Position numbers and translations under genes: made by a program. 64,000 nt of DNA, taken from positions 156,060-220,059 of the forward strand of contig NZ_JAPVBQ010000003.1 of the NCBI RefSeq assembly GCF_026968045.1, written 5' to 3'. Positions 1 to 7,974 of this stretch are shown here, piece by piece. The DNA is from Modestobacter sp. VKM Ac-2977 (GTDB lineage: Bacteria; Actinomycetota; Actinomycetes; Mycobacteriales; Geodermatophilaceae). The notes below the pieces were generated by a model. The model searched no databases, had not been told where the DNA came from, and worked only from the letters and a program-made list of their open reading frames with translations. The stretch's first letter is position 1, and each line of letters begins with the position of its first letter.

Positions 1-98
1 AGGTCGATGTCCGAGTGCCGGAGGTCGATGTCCGAGTGCCGGAGGTCGATGTCCGAGTGCCGGAGGTCGATGTCCGAGTGCCGGAGGTCGATGTCCGA
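1..98. repeat. 21-bp tandem repeat at the window edge
   Basis: Four identical 21-bp copies lie at 2-22, 23-43, 44-64 and 65-85, followed by a partial fifth copy (86-98). The period is a multiple of three and falls inside the minus-strand gene that starts at 758, where each copy encodes the heptad HSDIDLR. The array runs off the left edge, so its full length is unknown. Perfect identity at the DNA level, including third positions, points to recent expansion or homogenisation. Confidence 0.9.
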
Positions 99-758
99 CT
101 GCGTGCGCTCAGGGAGCGCCAGCAGCGTCAGCTGGTGCGTCCGGGGCGCGACCGGGCGGTCCCAGCTCAGGGAGGCGCCGTTGGGGCCACTGCCCCAGGC
201 CGCGGCCCGCCGGCTCACGCTGCGCAGCCGGCTGACCAGCTGCCGCACCGGGGCGGTCAGCCGCGACGGGGGCGCGGCCAGCCGGGTGGGGGTGGTGAGC
301 AGGTCGACGGAGAAGTCGGTGGCGAACTCGATCGCCGCCTCCAGCTCGTGGTCCACGGCCGGCGGCGCGGACGGAGCCGGGGCGCGCTCAGCCGCCGGGG
401 CGACCGCCGGGACGGGCGCCGGGCGGGAGACGGACCGGTCCGGCCCGTCGGTCAGCCGGTAGACCGGCAGCGGCGTCGCACGCCAGGCCAGGTGCGCACC
501 GTCCCCGCCGGCGCCCCAGGTGGCGGCGCGGCGGGCGAGCTGACGCCGCCGGGAGCGGGGCGGGCGCACCGGCACGTCGTGGTCCACCACGGGGTCGGGG
601 CCCATGCCGAGCACGCCTACGGCGAGGCCGATCGCCAGGCCGAACGCCAGGTCGGTGGTGTTGGGCGCCGGGGTGTCGGTGCCGAACAGCCCGAGCCGAC
701 CGGTGTCCCGGGCAGTGGGCAGCTCGGTCGTCCGGACCGGTGCCATCTGGATCGCCAT
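1..758 (-). CDS. Hypothetical protein with one hydrophobic segment and C-terminal HSDIDLR heptad repeats (3' end outside window)
   Basis: This open minus-strand frame begins at ATG 758, six bases after a GGGAGGG ribosome-binding site, and stays open to the window edge, giving at least 252 residues. The N-terminus is followed by a short hydrophobic stretch at about residues 37-52 (AFGLAIGLAVGVLGMG), then an Arg-rich and a Pro/Ala-rich linker. A region at about 140-215 contains repeated basic VSRLRSVSRRAA-type sequence, and tandem HSDIDLR heptads follow. A related segment, WGAGGDGAHLAW and WGSGPNGASLSW, occurs twice, so the protein may carry a short duplicated motif. I do not recognise a family. 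The real C-terminus lies outside the window. Confidence 0.7.
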   Translation of the reverse strand, partial: MAIQMAPVRTTELPTARDTGRLGLFGTDTPAPNTTDLAFGLAIGLAVGVLGMGPDPVVDHDVPVRPPRSRRRQLARRAATWGAGGDGAHLAWRATPLPVYRLTDGPDRSVSRPAPVPAVAPAAERAPAPSAPPAVDHELEAAIEFATDFSVDLLTTPTRLAAPPSRLTAPVRQLVSRLRSVSRRAAAWGSGPNGASLSWDRPVAPRTHQLTLLALPERTQSDIDLRHSDIDLRHSDIDLRHSDIDLRHSDID

Positions 759-1045
759 GTGCCGCCCTCCCGGGGAGTAGTCGCCGCGGCCGGGGAAGGG
801 GCCGCGGGCAAGGAAGAAGTTACGGACGACGGAGCCCCGGGACCCCCGTTCAGGACACCCCCTCCCGACCGCGTGACCCAACCGTTGCCCGACCCCTCCG
901 CAGCGGTCGATGACCCCCCTCCGGACCCGGGCACTTGTCGACAGACCTGGACGAAAGACCAGGTCAGCCCCACATCTGCCGGGCAATGACCTCGGGCGCC
1001 GATCCGGCGCACCGGCGTGTCGGGCCGGTCTGGTGGGATGGGCGG

Positions 1046-1990
1046 ATGCGCACCCCGCTGGTGATCGACACCGACCCGGGCATCGACGACGCACTGGCCG
1101 TGCTGCTCGCGCTCGCCAGTCCCGAGGTCGACCTACAGCTGGTGACGACGGTGCACGGCAACGTCGGGCTCGCCGCGACCACCGAGAACGCGCTGCGGGT
1201 GCTGCACCTGGCGGGGCGGTCGGACGTGGCGGTGGCCGCGGGCGCCCGCACCTCGCTGGTCTTCCCCCAGCCGCAGCGTGCGGGCCACGTGCACGGGGCG
1301 GCGGGCCTCGGCGGCGTCGTGCTGCCCCCGTCCCCGGCCACGGTCGACCCACGGCCCGCGGTCGTGGCGCTGGCGGAGCTGCTGCTGGCCAGCGAGCAGC
1401 CGGTGACCGTGGCCGCGATCGGCCCGCTGACCAACATCGCCCTGCTGCTGGGCGTGTACCCCGAGGCGGCGGCGCGGATCGGCCGGCTGGTCGTGATGGG
1501 CGGCTCGGCGACCCGCGGCGGCAACGTCACCGCAGCCGCAGAGTTCAACGTGTGGGCCGACCCGGAGGCCGCCGCAGCGGTGTTCGGTGCGGGCCTGCCG
1601 ACCGTGCTCGTGGGGCTGGACGTCACGCTGCCCACGGTGCTCACCGCGGCGGGGATCGCCCGGTTCGCCGCGGCCGGCCCGGTCGGCGCCCAGGCGGCGG
1701 CGGTCCTGCAGCAGTACGTCGACCACGCCCGCAGCAGCTACGGCGTCGAGGGCGTGGTGGTGCACGACGCCCTGGCGCTGACCGAGGCGATCGTGCCGGG
1801 CACGCTGACGGCCGTGCGCCGGGACATCGTCGTGGACACCGGGCACGGGGCCGGGCGCGGGCAGACCCTGGTGGACCGCCGGACGACGTCGTCCTCGGCC
1901 ACCGCCGTGGCGGTGGCCGAGGGCGTCGACAGCGAGGCGGCGGTGGAGTTCCTGGTCAGCCGGATGTGCGGGCTGGCCGAGCGGACCTGA
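1046..1990 (+). CDS. Inosine/uridine-preferring nucleoside hydrolase
   Basis: The 314-residue product matches the nucleoside hydrolase (IunH) family, which hydrolyses the N-glycosidic bond of ribonucleosides in salvage. The N-terminus has the family signature DTDPGIDDA (residues 8-16), whose aspartates bind the catalytic calcium. Downstream are IGPLTNIA (about 130-137) and VMGGS, also typical. ATG 1046 was chosen because the signature normally lies within the first ten residues; in-frame starts up to 935 would add a low-complexity leader unlike the family. The stop codon abuts the stop of the convergent binding-protein gene with no gap. Substrate specificity cannot be read from sequence alone. 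Confidence 0.9.
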   Translation: MRTPLVIDTDPGIDDALAVLLALASPEVDLQLVTTVHGNVGLAATTENALRVLHLAGRSDVAVAAGARTSLVFPQPQRAGHVHGAAGLGGVVLPPSPATVDPRPAVVALAELLLASEQPVTVAAIGPLTNIALLLGVYPEAAARIGRLVVMGGSATRGGNVTAAAEFNVWADPEAAAAVFGAGLPTVLVGLDVTLPTVLTAAGIARFAAAGPVGAQAAAVLQQYVDHARSSYGVEGVVVHDALALTEAIVPGTLTAVRRDIVVDTGHGAGRGQTLVDRRTTSSSATAVAVAEGVDSEAAVEFLVSRMCGLAERT

Positions 1991-2971
1991 TCAGGCCGGC
2001 TCGACGAGCCCCTCGGAGACCATCCACTCCAGCGCGACGTCCCCGGGCTGCTCGCCGGCCACGTCGACCTGGGCGTTCAGCTCCTGCAGCACGTCGTTGG
2101 TGAGCAGCGGGGTGATCTGCCCGAACAGGTCGGCGAGCTCGGGGTGCTCCTCGAAGGTCTCGGTGAGCAGCACCGGCGAGATGTTGTAGTTGGGGAAGAA
2201 CGCCCGGTCGTCCTCCAGCACCGTCAGGTCCAGCGCCGGGATCCGGCCGTCGGTGGTGAAGACCTCGCCGAAGTTGCACGCACCCTGGTCGGTGGCCTCG
2301 TAGACCGCGCCGGTGTCCAGCGTGCTGACGTTGTCCCGCGGCACGCCCTGCTCGTCACCGAGCTCCAGGCCGTAGGTCTCCAGCATCGGGACGAACCCGT
2401 CGTTGCGGCTGGCGAACTCGCTCTCCACGCAGAAGGTGCGCTCCTCCACCGGCAGCTCGGCGATCTCCGACAGCGTGCTGATCCCGCCGAGGTCGTCGAC
2501 CGCCTCGCTGCGGACGGCGAAGGCGTAGGTGTTGTTGGCCTCCGCGGGCGGCAGCCAGGTCAGGCCGTTGGCCAGCTCGGCGTCCCGGACGGCCTCGTAC
2601 TGCTCCAGCGGGTCCGCGATCGGCGCGGTCTCGCCGAGGTAGGAGAGCCACGCGGTGCCGGTGTACTCCCACTCCATGTCGATCTCGCCGTTGACCATGC
2701 CCTGGCGAGCCGGCACGGAGCCGGGGATGTTGGTGCGGTCGACGACGTCGAACCCGGCGGTCTGCAGCGCGATCACGGCGATCTTGCCGAGGATCAGCTG
2801 CTCGGTGAAGTTCTTCGACCCCACCACGATCTCCTCGCCGGCCACCCCCTCGATCGGCTGGATGTCGGCCGGCGCGGAGGCCGGGGTGTACTGCGTGGCG
2901 GCCTGCAGACCGCACCCGCTGAGCAGGGTGGCCGCCGCGAGGGAGAGGGCGGTGGTCGCGCGCGTGCGCAT
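1991..2971 (-). CDS. Osmoprotectant (glycine betaine/choline type) ABC transporter substrate-binding lipoprotein
   Basis: This is the last gene of a four-gene importer operon. The 326-residue precursor has a signal peptide ending in the lipobox LLSGC (Cys about residue 20), so it should be a lipid-anchored extracellular receptor. The mature protein has the OpuAC/ProX hallmark VGSKNFTEQLILG (about 52-64) and the following NIPGSVPARQGMVNGEIDMEWEYTG region, as in the OpuC/YehZ quaternary-amine binding proteins. Its ATG overlaps the upstream permease stop by one base, implying translational coupling. The ligand is inferred from family membership; glycine betaine, choline or another compatible solute are all possible. 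Confidence 0.92.
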   Translation of the reverse strand: MRTRATTALSLAAATLLSGCGLQAATQYTPASAPADIQPIEGVAGEEIVVGSKNFTEQLILGKIAVIALQTAGFDVVDRTNIPGSVPARQGMVNGEIDMEWEYTGTAWLSYLGETAPIADPLEQYEAVRDAELANGLTWLPPAEANNTYAFAVRSEAVDDLGGISTLSEIAELPVEERTFCVESEFASRNDGFVPMLETYGLELGDEQGVPRDNVSTLDTGAVYEATDQGACNFGEVFTTDGRIPALDLTVLEDDRAFFPNYNISPVLLTETFEEHPELADLFGQITPLLTNDVLQELNAQVDVAGEQPGDVALEWMVSEGLVEPA

Positions 2972-3798
2972 CAGAGTCCCTTCGGTCGGGCGACGTGCTC
3001 CACGACGCGGCCGAGCCAGTCGATGGCCAGCGCGAGCAGGGCGACGAGGACGGCACCGCTGAACAGCAGACTGTCCAGCGAGAGGTTGATGCCGGTGGTG
3101 ATCAGCTGGCCCAGCCCGCCGCCGCTGATGAAGGTCGCCAGCGTGGCGGTGCCGACCAGCAGCACCAGGGCGGTGCGGACGCCGGCCAGGATGACCGGGA
3201 CGGCCAGCGGCAGCTCCACCCGCAGCAGGACGGCGACGGCGCTCATGCCCATCCCCCGGCCGGCCTCGACCAGGCGGGCGTCGACGCCCTGCAGCCCGAC
3301 CATGGTGTTCCGCAGCACCGGCAGCACCGTGTAGAGCACCAGGGCCACGACCGCGGACCGGAAGCCGAACCCCAGCCAGGTGGCCAGCAGCACGAACAGC
3401 CCGATCGCCGGGGCGGCCTGGCCGGTGTTGGCCACGCCCAGCACCAGCGGCGTGGCCCGACGGAACGGCCCGCGGGTGAGCAGGACGCCCAGCGGGATGC
3501 CGATCAGCAGCACGACGACGGCGGCGAGCAGGGTCAGCTGCAGGTGCTCGACGATGCTGCGGCCCAGCACGCTCCAGCCGAGCTGCCGCTGCTCGGTGTC
3601 GGCGAGCTCGGCGGTCGACCGCCAGACGACGAAGGCCAGCACCCCGGCCAGCACGAGGACCGGCTGCACGAGCAGTCCCCGCCAGGCACCGCGGGCCTCG
3701 TCCGAGCCACCGCGGACCGGCGTCTGGGTCTGGGCGAGCGCGTCGTCGACCTCGGTGTCGGGGTACGCCTCGGTGGCCGCGGGGCGGGGCGCCGTCAT
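2971..3798 (-). CDS. Osmoprotectant ABC transporter permease, second subunit
   Basis: A 275-residue inner-membrane permease of the ProW/OpuCB family. After a polar N-terminal tail of about 35 residues there are about six hydrophobic helices. The EAA-type cytoplasmic loop reads GVDARLVEAGRGMGMSAVAVLLRVELPLAVPVILAG (written here for position only, about 172-207) and contacts the ATPase. The start ATG overlaps the ATPase stop in an ATGA arrangement, and the gene's stop overlaps the start of the binding protein, so the operon is tightly coupled. It pairs with the shorter permease encoded at 4987-5628 to form a heterodimeric channel. Confidence 0.9.
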   Translation of the reverse strand: MTAPRPAATEAYPDTEVDDALAQTQTPVRGGSDEARGAWRGLLVQPVLVLAGVLAFVVWRSTAELADTEQRQLGWSVLGRSIVEHLQLTLLAAVVVLLIGIPLGVLLTRGPFRRATPLVLGVANTGQAAPAIGLFVLLATWLGFGFRSAVVALVLYTVLPVLRNTMVGLQGVDARLVEAGRGMGMSAVAVLLRVELPLAVPVILAGVRTALVLLVGTATLATFISGGGLGQLITTGINLSLDSLLFSGAVLVALLALAIDWLGRVVEHVARPKGL

Positions 3799-4994
3799 CC
3801 CTCCACCTCGTCGCGGGTGCGCTGGATCGCGGCCATCACCGTCTCCACCACCATGACGCCGGCGACGCCGTCCCGTCCGGTCACGACGACGCCGCCCTGG
3901 CTGGCGGCGAGCATCGTGTCCAGGGCGTCGTTGAGGGTGGAGCGCAGCCCGACCACCGGGAGCTTCTCGTCCACGGTGTCCGGCACGGTGGCCACCCGGG
4001 ACAGCTCCGCCAGCGACGGCCAGCTGATCGGCCGGCCACGGCGGTCGGTGACCACGACGTACTTCTCCCCGGCGGCCGACGCGCGGCGGACGACCTCGGC
4101 GGCGTCCTCGCCGACCTTTGCCTGCTGGGGGTGGATCAGCTCGACGTCCCCGACCCGGGTCAGGGTCAGCTGCTTCAGGGTCGCGCCGGCGCCGACGAAG
4201 TCGGCGACGTACTCCTCCGCCGGGTCGGCGAGGATCGCCTCCGGGGTGTCGTACTGCACCACGCGGGCGCCGACGTCGAAGACCACGATCCGGTCGCCGA
4301 GCTTGACCGCCTCGTCGAAGTCGTGGGTGACGAACACGATCGTCTTGCCCAGCTCCTCCTGGATGCGGATCAGCTCGTCCTGCAGGCGCTGGCGGGTGAT
4401 CGGGTCGACCGCGCCGAACGGCTCGTCCATCAGCAGGACGGGCGGGTCGGCGGCGAGCGCCCGGGCGACCCCGACGCGCTGCTGCTGGCCACCGGAGAGC
4501 TCACGCGGGTAGCGGTCGCGGTACACCTCGGGGTCCAGGCCGACCAGCTCGAGCAGCTCGTCGACCCGGGCGGCGATCCGCTTCCGGTCCCACTTGAGCA
4601 TCCCCGGGACCAACCCGATGTTGGTGCCCACGGTCATGTGCGGGAAGAGCCCACCGGCCTGGATGACGTACCCGATCCGGCGGCGCAGCTGGTCGGCGTC
4701 CTGCCCGGTGACGTCCTCGTCGCCCAGGAAGATCTTCCCGCTGGTGGGCTCGACCAGCCGGTTGAGCATCTTCAGCAGCGTGGTCTTCCCGCAGCCCGAA
4801 GGGCCGACGAACATGACGATCTGACCGGCCGGGATGTCCAGGTCGACCGAGTCGACGGCCGGCTTCCCCTGCCCGGAGTAGCTCTTGGTCACGCCCTCGA
4901 GCCGGATCGACACGCCGCTGACCTGGCGCTCGGTGCTGGTGGATGCAGGTGCGGCTGCGGTGGCGCCGCCGCGCTCAGCGGTGGTCTCAGACAC
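3795..4994 (-). CDS. Osmoprotectant ABC transporter ATP-binding protein with C-terminal CBS domains
   Basis: A 399-residue ATPase that energises the importer. Visible motifs are Walker A GPSGCGKTT (about 68-76), the signature LSGGQQQRVGVARAL (about 166-180), Walker B LLMDEP and the H-loop VTHDFDEA. The C-terminal ~130 residues match the paired CBS domains of OpuCA/OpuAA-type ATPases, which in characterised homologues sense ionic strength or c-di-AMP. The start codon is GTG at 4994 and overlaps the upstream permease by eight bases. The position between two permease genes is the OpuC-like order permease-ATPase-permease-receptor with the ATPase second. Confidence 0.93.
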   Translation of the reverse strand: MSETTAERGGATAAAPASTSTERQVSGVSIRLEGVTKSYSGQGKPAVDSVDLDIPAGQIVMFVGPSGCGKTTLLKMLNRLVEPTSGKIFLGDEDVTGQDADQLRRRIGYVIQAGGLFPHMTVGTNIGLVPGMLKWDRKRIAARVDELLELVGLDPEVYRDRYPRELSGGQQQRVGVARALAADPPVLLMDEPFGAVDPITRQRLQDELIRIQEELGKTIVFVTHDFDEAVKLGDRIVVFDVGARVVQYDTPEAILADPAEEYVADFVGAGATLKQLTLTRVGDVELIHPQQAKVGEDAAEVVRRASAAGEKYVVVTDRRGRPISWPSLAELSRVATVPDTVDEKLPVVGLRSTLNDALDTMLAASQGGVVVTGRDGVAGVMVVETVMAAIQRTRDEVEG

Positions 4995-5628
4995 GGATGC
5001 CCCTCGAGGTGGTCAGGCGACCGACCAGCACGAGCACCACGTCCAGGACGAGGGCGAGCAGGACGATCGCGATGGTCCCGACGAGCGTGGCGTTCAGTGC
5101 GTTCGCACCGCCCAGCCGAGAGAGTCCGGAGAAGATGAAGCTGCCCAGGCCGGGGCCGAGCACGTAGGCGGCGATCGCGGCGATGCCCATGACCATCTGG
5201 GTGGAGACCCGGATGCCGGCCAGGATCACCGGCCACGCCAGCGGCAGCTCGATCCGCAGGAGCGTGCTCATGCGGCTCATCCCGATGCCGCGGGCCGACT
5301 CCACCAGCGAGCGGTCGACGCCGGCCAGGCCGACGACGGCGTTGCGCAGGATCGGCAGCGCCGCGTAGAACGTCACCGCCAGCACGGCCGGGGTGATCCC
5401 GAACCCGAAGGGCGCCAGCAGGATGCCCAGCAGCGCGAAGGACGGGATGGTCAGCCCGATGGCCGAGAGGCCGTTGGCCAGCCCGGTGAGCCGCGGGCTG
5501 CGGTAGGCCAGCACCGCCAGCCCGATCGCGATCACGGTGGCCAGCAGCACGCACTGCACGACCAGGCTGACGTGCTGGAAGGCCTGGAAGGCGATCAGCC
5601 CGCGCCGGTCGACCAGGTACTCCCACAT
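4987..5628 (-). CDS. Osmoprotectant ABC transporter permease, first subunit
   Basis: First gene of the importer operon, encoding a 213-residue permease with about five to six membrane helices. The EAA loop GVDRSLVESARGIGMSRMS lies at about residues 110-128. I place the start at ATG 5628 because the mature-looking sequence MWEYLVDRRG begins there, just after GGGGGTGGG on the minus strand; an in-frame start at 5691 would prepend an Arg/Gly-rich tail not seen in this family. It lacks the polar N-terminal tail of its partner at 2971-3798. The promoter should lie in the 335-bp gap upstream. Confidence 0.88.
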   Translation of the reverse strand: MWEYLVDRRGLIAFQAFQHVSLVVQCVLLATVIAIGLAVLAYRSPRLTGLANGLSAIGLTIPSFALLGILLAPFGFGITPAVLAVTFYAALPILRNAVVGLAGVDRSLVESARGIGMSRMSTLLRIELPLAWPVILAGIRVSTQMVMGIAAIAAYVLGPGLGSFIFSGLSRLGGANALNATLVGTIAIVLLALVLDVVLVLVGRLTTSRGIRV

Positions 5629-5964
5629 CGGCCCACCCCCTCTCCGCACCCGGCCACGCTGGGCCGGGTGGTCGTCCTGATGGCGCCGCACTCGGTCCGG
5701 CGAGGACTCGGGCGGCCTGGTGGGCGTGCGCCCCCGGCGCGCACGGCGCGGCTGCGGGGTGCTCCACCGCCGGACACGGGCCGTACCGCACCGGCGGCCT
5801 CGTTTCGGCCGTGTGTCACCGTGTCACACCCGTCCCACGGATGGCGAGCTCGACAGGTGACGAAGTGATGACGTTCCTGACCGGGTACGGCGACTGGCGT
5901 GCCTCGATCGGGGTAGTGACTCGGCCCGGTCCGCTCCGCGGGCAGGTGCCGACGGAGACGATCG
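5629..5964. other. Divergent intergenic region (osmoprotectant operon / STAS gene)
   Basis: No convincing gene is seen in these 336 bases; the frames that cross it lack codon structure and good starts. A direct repeat GTGTCAC occurs at 5813-5819 and 5821-5827, one base apart, and would be a candidate regulator site for either flanking gene. No clear -35/-10 pair is visible. Confidence 0.5.
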
Positions 5965-6402
5965 GTGGCGGACACGAACGTGTCCCGGTCTGGAGGAGGA
6001 CCCATCAAGACGGTCAGGTCGGCAGCCGACGAGGCGCCGTTCCAGGTGCGGCTCGCCGACGGCCCGGAACCGGGGCAGGTCGTCGCCGCCGTGTCCGGCG
6101 AGCTGGACGCCGCCAGCAACCCGCTGCTGCAACAGAGCCTGCTGGCTGCGCTGCGTCAGGCGGAGCGCCTGCTCACCATCGACCTGTCCGGGGTCACCTT
6201 CTTCGGGTCCGCCGGGGTCACGGCGTTGGTGTGGGTGAGCCAGCACCCGGAGGCCGCCGGCAAGCACGTCGGGGTCATCGCGACCAGCCGCATCGTCACC
6301 GGGCCGCTGGAGCTGACCGGCCTGCTCCTGCGACTGGACGTCCAGGGGATGCCGGGCGTCGCCGCCGGCCCGCACGACAGCGAGGACCGGGCGCGGCGCT
6401 GA
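5965..6402 (+). CDS. STAS-domain anti-sigma factor antagonist
   Basis: The product (145 residues from GTG 5965) contains one STAS domain at about residues 25-125. The core LLTIDLSGVTFFGSAGVTALV carries the Ser that is phosphorylated in SpoIIAA/RsbV-type antagonists. Such proteins bind and sequester an anti-sigma kinase, and a matching ATPase gene follows 98 bp downstream. The start is uncertain. GTG 5965 has no strong ribosome-binding site, whereas GGAGGAGGA at 5992-6000 is ideally placed for translation from about 6004, where the codon is ATC. A start there would remove 13 residues without touching the domain. Confidence 0.85.
   Translation: MADTNVSRSGGGPIKTVRSAADEAPFQVRLADGPEPGQVVAAVSGELDAASNPLLQQSLLAALRQAERLLTIDLSGVTFFGSAGVTALVWVSQHPEAAGKHVGVIATSRIVTGPLELTGLLLRLDVQGMPGVAAGPHDSEDRARR
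5992..6000 (+). promoter_or_regulatory. Strong internal Shine-Dalgarno sequence without a standard start codon
   Basis: GGAGGAGGA is the strongest ribosome-binding sequence near the start of the STAS gene, but the correctly spaced in-frame codon (6004-6006) is ATC. It lies inside the frame if GTG 5965 is the start. It may indicate a rare AUC start or may be fortuitous. Confidence 0.4.
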
Positions 6403-6500
6403 CCGCGCCGAGCCGACACGTGACCCCCCGTGCTGCACGCGCCCCCTGCGTCCGCCACCATGGTCCCGGCGAGGACACCGGCCGGCGGGAGGCCCCAAGA

Positions 6501-6986
6501 GTGAGTGCACTGGTCTGGCCGGCGGCCGACGTGCCCCGCGAGGACGGCGACGTCTGGCGGTGGGAGCTCCCGACGGTGCACGACGCGTCCCGGGTCCGGA
6601 TGGACCTGCGGGCCCGGCTCGCGCACCCGTCCCTGGCGGCCCGGTCCACCGAGGATGCCCGTGAGGGCCTCCTGCTGGTGTTCGAGGAGCTCAGCTCGAA
6701 CGCGCTGCGGCACGGTGGTGGCGCCGTGGTGGCGCTGATCGTCGCCGTCCCGACCGGTTGGCTGATCGTGCTCACCGACGGCTCGCCCGACGCCCCGCCG
6801 CGCCCTGCGGTCGACCGCGACCCGGCGTACGGGGGGATGGGGCTGCCGATGGTGGCCCAGCTGTCGGTCGACTACGGCTGGTGCAGCGACGCCGGACGCA
6901 AGCACGTGTGGGCCCGGCTGCCCTCCGGGCTGCCCGCCGCCGCGGTCCCCCGGCCGCGCTCCTCCTCCGGCCCGGCAGGGGCCTGA
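6501..6986 (+). CDS. HATPase_c anti-sigma regulatory protein (RsbW/SpoIIAB-like)
   Basis: A 161-residue single-domain GHKL ATPase. The N-box is EELSSNALRHGGG (about 57-69), and a G-box-like GGMGLPMVAQLS sits near 112-123. Proteins of this type phosphorylate the STAS antagonist and hold a sigma factor or another effector; the STAS gene is immediately upstream in the same direction, so the two form a probable partner-switch pair. The start is GTG 6501, preceded by GGGAGG at a good distance. No sigma factor gene is adjacent, so the controlled target is unknown. The phosphatase at 12587-14419 is a plausible third component, by inference only. Confidence 0.85.
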   Translation: MSALVWPAADVPREDGDVWRWELPTVHDASRVRMDLRARLAHPSLAARSTEDAREGLLLVFEELSSNALRHGGGAVVALIVAVPTGWLIVLTDGSPDAPPRPAVDRDPAYGGMGLPMVAQLSVDYGWCSDAGRKHVWARLPSGLPAAAVPRPRSSSGPAGA

Positions 6987-7007
6987 GGGAGGGCCTCGGC
7001 CCGGAGC

Positions 7008-7433
7008 TCAGCTCCGCACCACCGTCACGTCGCTGAACCCCTCTGCGGTGCTCGGCACGGTGAGCCGCCCGGCCACGCTGTACAGCCCGACCAGCGGCAC
7101 CCTCGCCCGCCCCTCCCGGGCCTCGTTGCGGGCCCGGCAGGTCTCCAGCGGGACGTCGAGGAACACCGCCCGGGCCGGGACGCCGGCGGCTGCCGCCAAC
7201 GCGACGAGCGGTGCGCGTTCGGCCGGCGACGGCGAGGTGTTGTCGACGACGACGCTGGCGCCCTCGGCGAGCAGTGTGGCCACGGTCCGCTGCTGACGGG
7301 CCTCCCGACGCCGGGCGTTCGGCCAGTGGTCCTTGCTGACCACCGCATGTGTGCCGGCCAGGTGCTCGGTGACCCACCTGGACTTGCCCGACCCCTGCAG
7401 GCCGACCATCACCACGAGCTCCTGGCGTGCCAT
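7008..7433 (-). CDS. P-loop kinase-like protein (AAA_33 / polynucleotide-kinase fold)
   Basis: A 141-residue protein with a Walker A motif GLQGSGKS at residues 10-17 very near the N-terminus. It continues with HAVVSKDHWPN and GASVVVDNTSPSPAERAPLVALA, the pattern of small ATPases related to T4 polynucleotide kinase (AAA_33). The second motif (VVVDNT) is the usual place where these enzymes bind the acceptor. The family includes RNA, DNA and small-molecule kinases, so the substrate cannot be stated. ATG 7433 was chosen because it places the P-loop at the expected distance; the frame is open far upstream but looks non-coding. It is convergent with the ATPase gene before it. Confidence 0.75.
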   Translation of the reverse strand: MARQELVVMVGLQGSGKSRWVTEHLAGTHAVVSKDHWPNARRREARQQRTVATLLAEGASVVVDNTSPSPAERAPLVALAAAAGVPARAVFLDVPLETCRARNEAREGRARVPLVGLYSVAGRLTVPSTAEGFSDVTVVRS

Positions 7434-7536
7434 GGCCCATCCGGTACCCGCCCCGGCCCAGGCAGTCGCTGCGGGGTTGCGCGGCCACGGCACCGGGCAT
7501 GGAGGGGCATCTGTCCCGAGACCCGAGGAGGACCCC

Positions 7537-7884
7537 GTGTTCCCGGCCGAGAACATCCGTGACTGGCGCACCCTGAACGTCGTCGACCCGGACGGGAGCA
7601 AGATCGGGACGTTGGAGTCGGTGTACGTGGACACCACCACCGACCAGCCGTTCTTCGCCGCGGTCATCACCGGCTTCATCGGCCGGCGCCAGTTGACCTT
7701 CGTGCCGCTGACCGGCGCCACCGTGGCCCCCGACCACATCCGGGTCACCGTGTCCAAGGACCTCACGAAGAACGCGCCGTCCATCGACACCGACGGCGAG
7801 CTCACCGTCGAGCAGGAACCCGACGTCTTCGCGCACTACTCGATGCCCTACACCGGCGGCGTGCGCCGGCTGGCCCGTCGATGA
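7537..7884 (+). CDS. PRC-barrel domain protein
   Basis: A 115-residue protein starting at GTG 7537 behind GAGGAGGA. Its sequence DWRTLNVVDPDGSKIGTLESVYVDTTTDQPFFAAV (about 9-43) is a typical PRC-barrel start, in which a conserved Gly-x-hydrophobic turn follows an Asp-Gly. The C-terminal part contains an acidic strand and a VFAHYSMPYTGG tail seen in actinobacterial stand-alone PRC-barrel proteins. These are often linked to stress or RNA metabolism, but no specific role is known. The gene is divergent from the kinase-like gene at 7008-7433 and is followed by a hairpin terminator. Confidence 0.8.
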   Translation: MFPAENIRDWRTLNVVDPDGSKIGTLESVYVDTTTDQPFFAAVITGFIGRRQLTFVPLTGATVAPDHIRVTVSKDLTKNAPSIDTDGELTVEQEPDVFAHYSMPYTGGVRRLARR

Positions 7885-7920
7885 CGAAGGGCCCCGTCCC
7901 CCACCCGCTCGAACGCTGAG

Positions 7921-7937
7921 GGCCCCCACCGGGGGCC
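7921..7937. terminator. Hairpin between convergent PRC-barrel and NYN genes
   Basis: A 7-bp perfect GC stem (GGCCCCC / GGGGGCC) with a 3-base loop sits between the ends of two converging genes. There is no long U-tract, as is usual in very GC-rich actinobacteria. It can serve both directions. Confidence 0.6.
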
Positions 7938-7974
7938 GGGTGTGTCGTCTCGCAGGAGGCAGGGGCGGGCCCTG

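Noticed and set aside
1-98. Tandem repeats considered as a CRISPR array
   Set aside because: Repeats are head-to-tail without spacers, period 21, and in frame with a gene.
5813-5827. Direct repeat GTGTCAC-C-GTGTCAC upstream of the osmoprotectant operon, considered as an osmotic-response regulator site
   Set aside because: The motif is short, only loosely resembles known response-regulator repeats, and cannot be assigned without genome-wide evidence.
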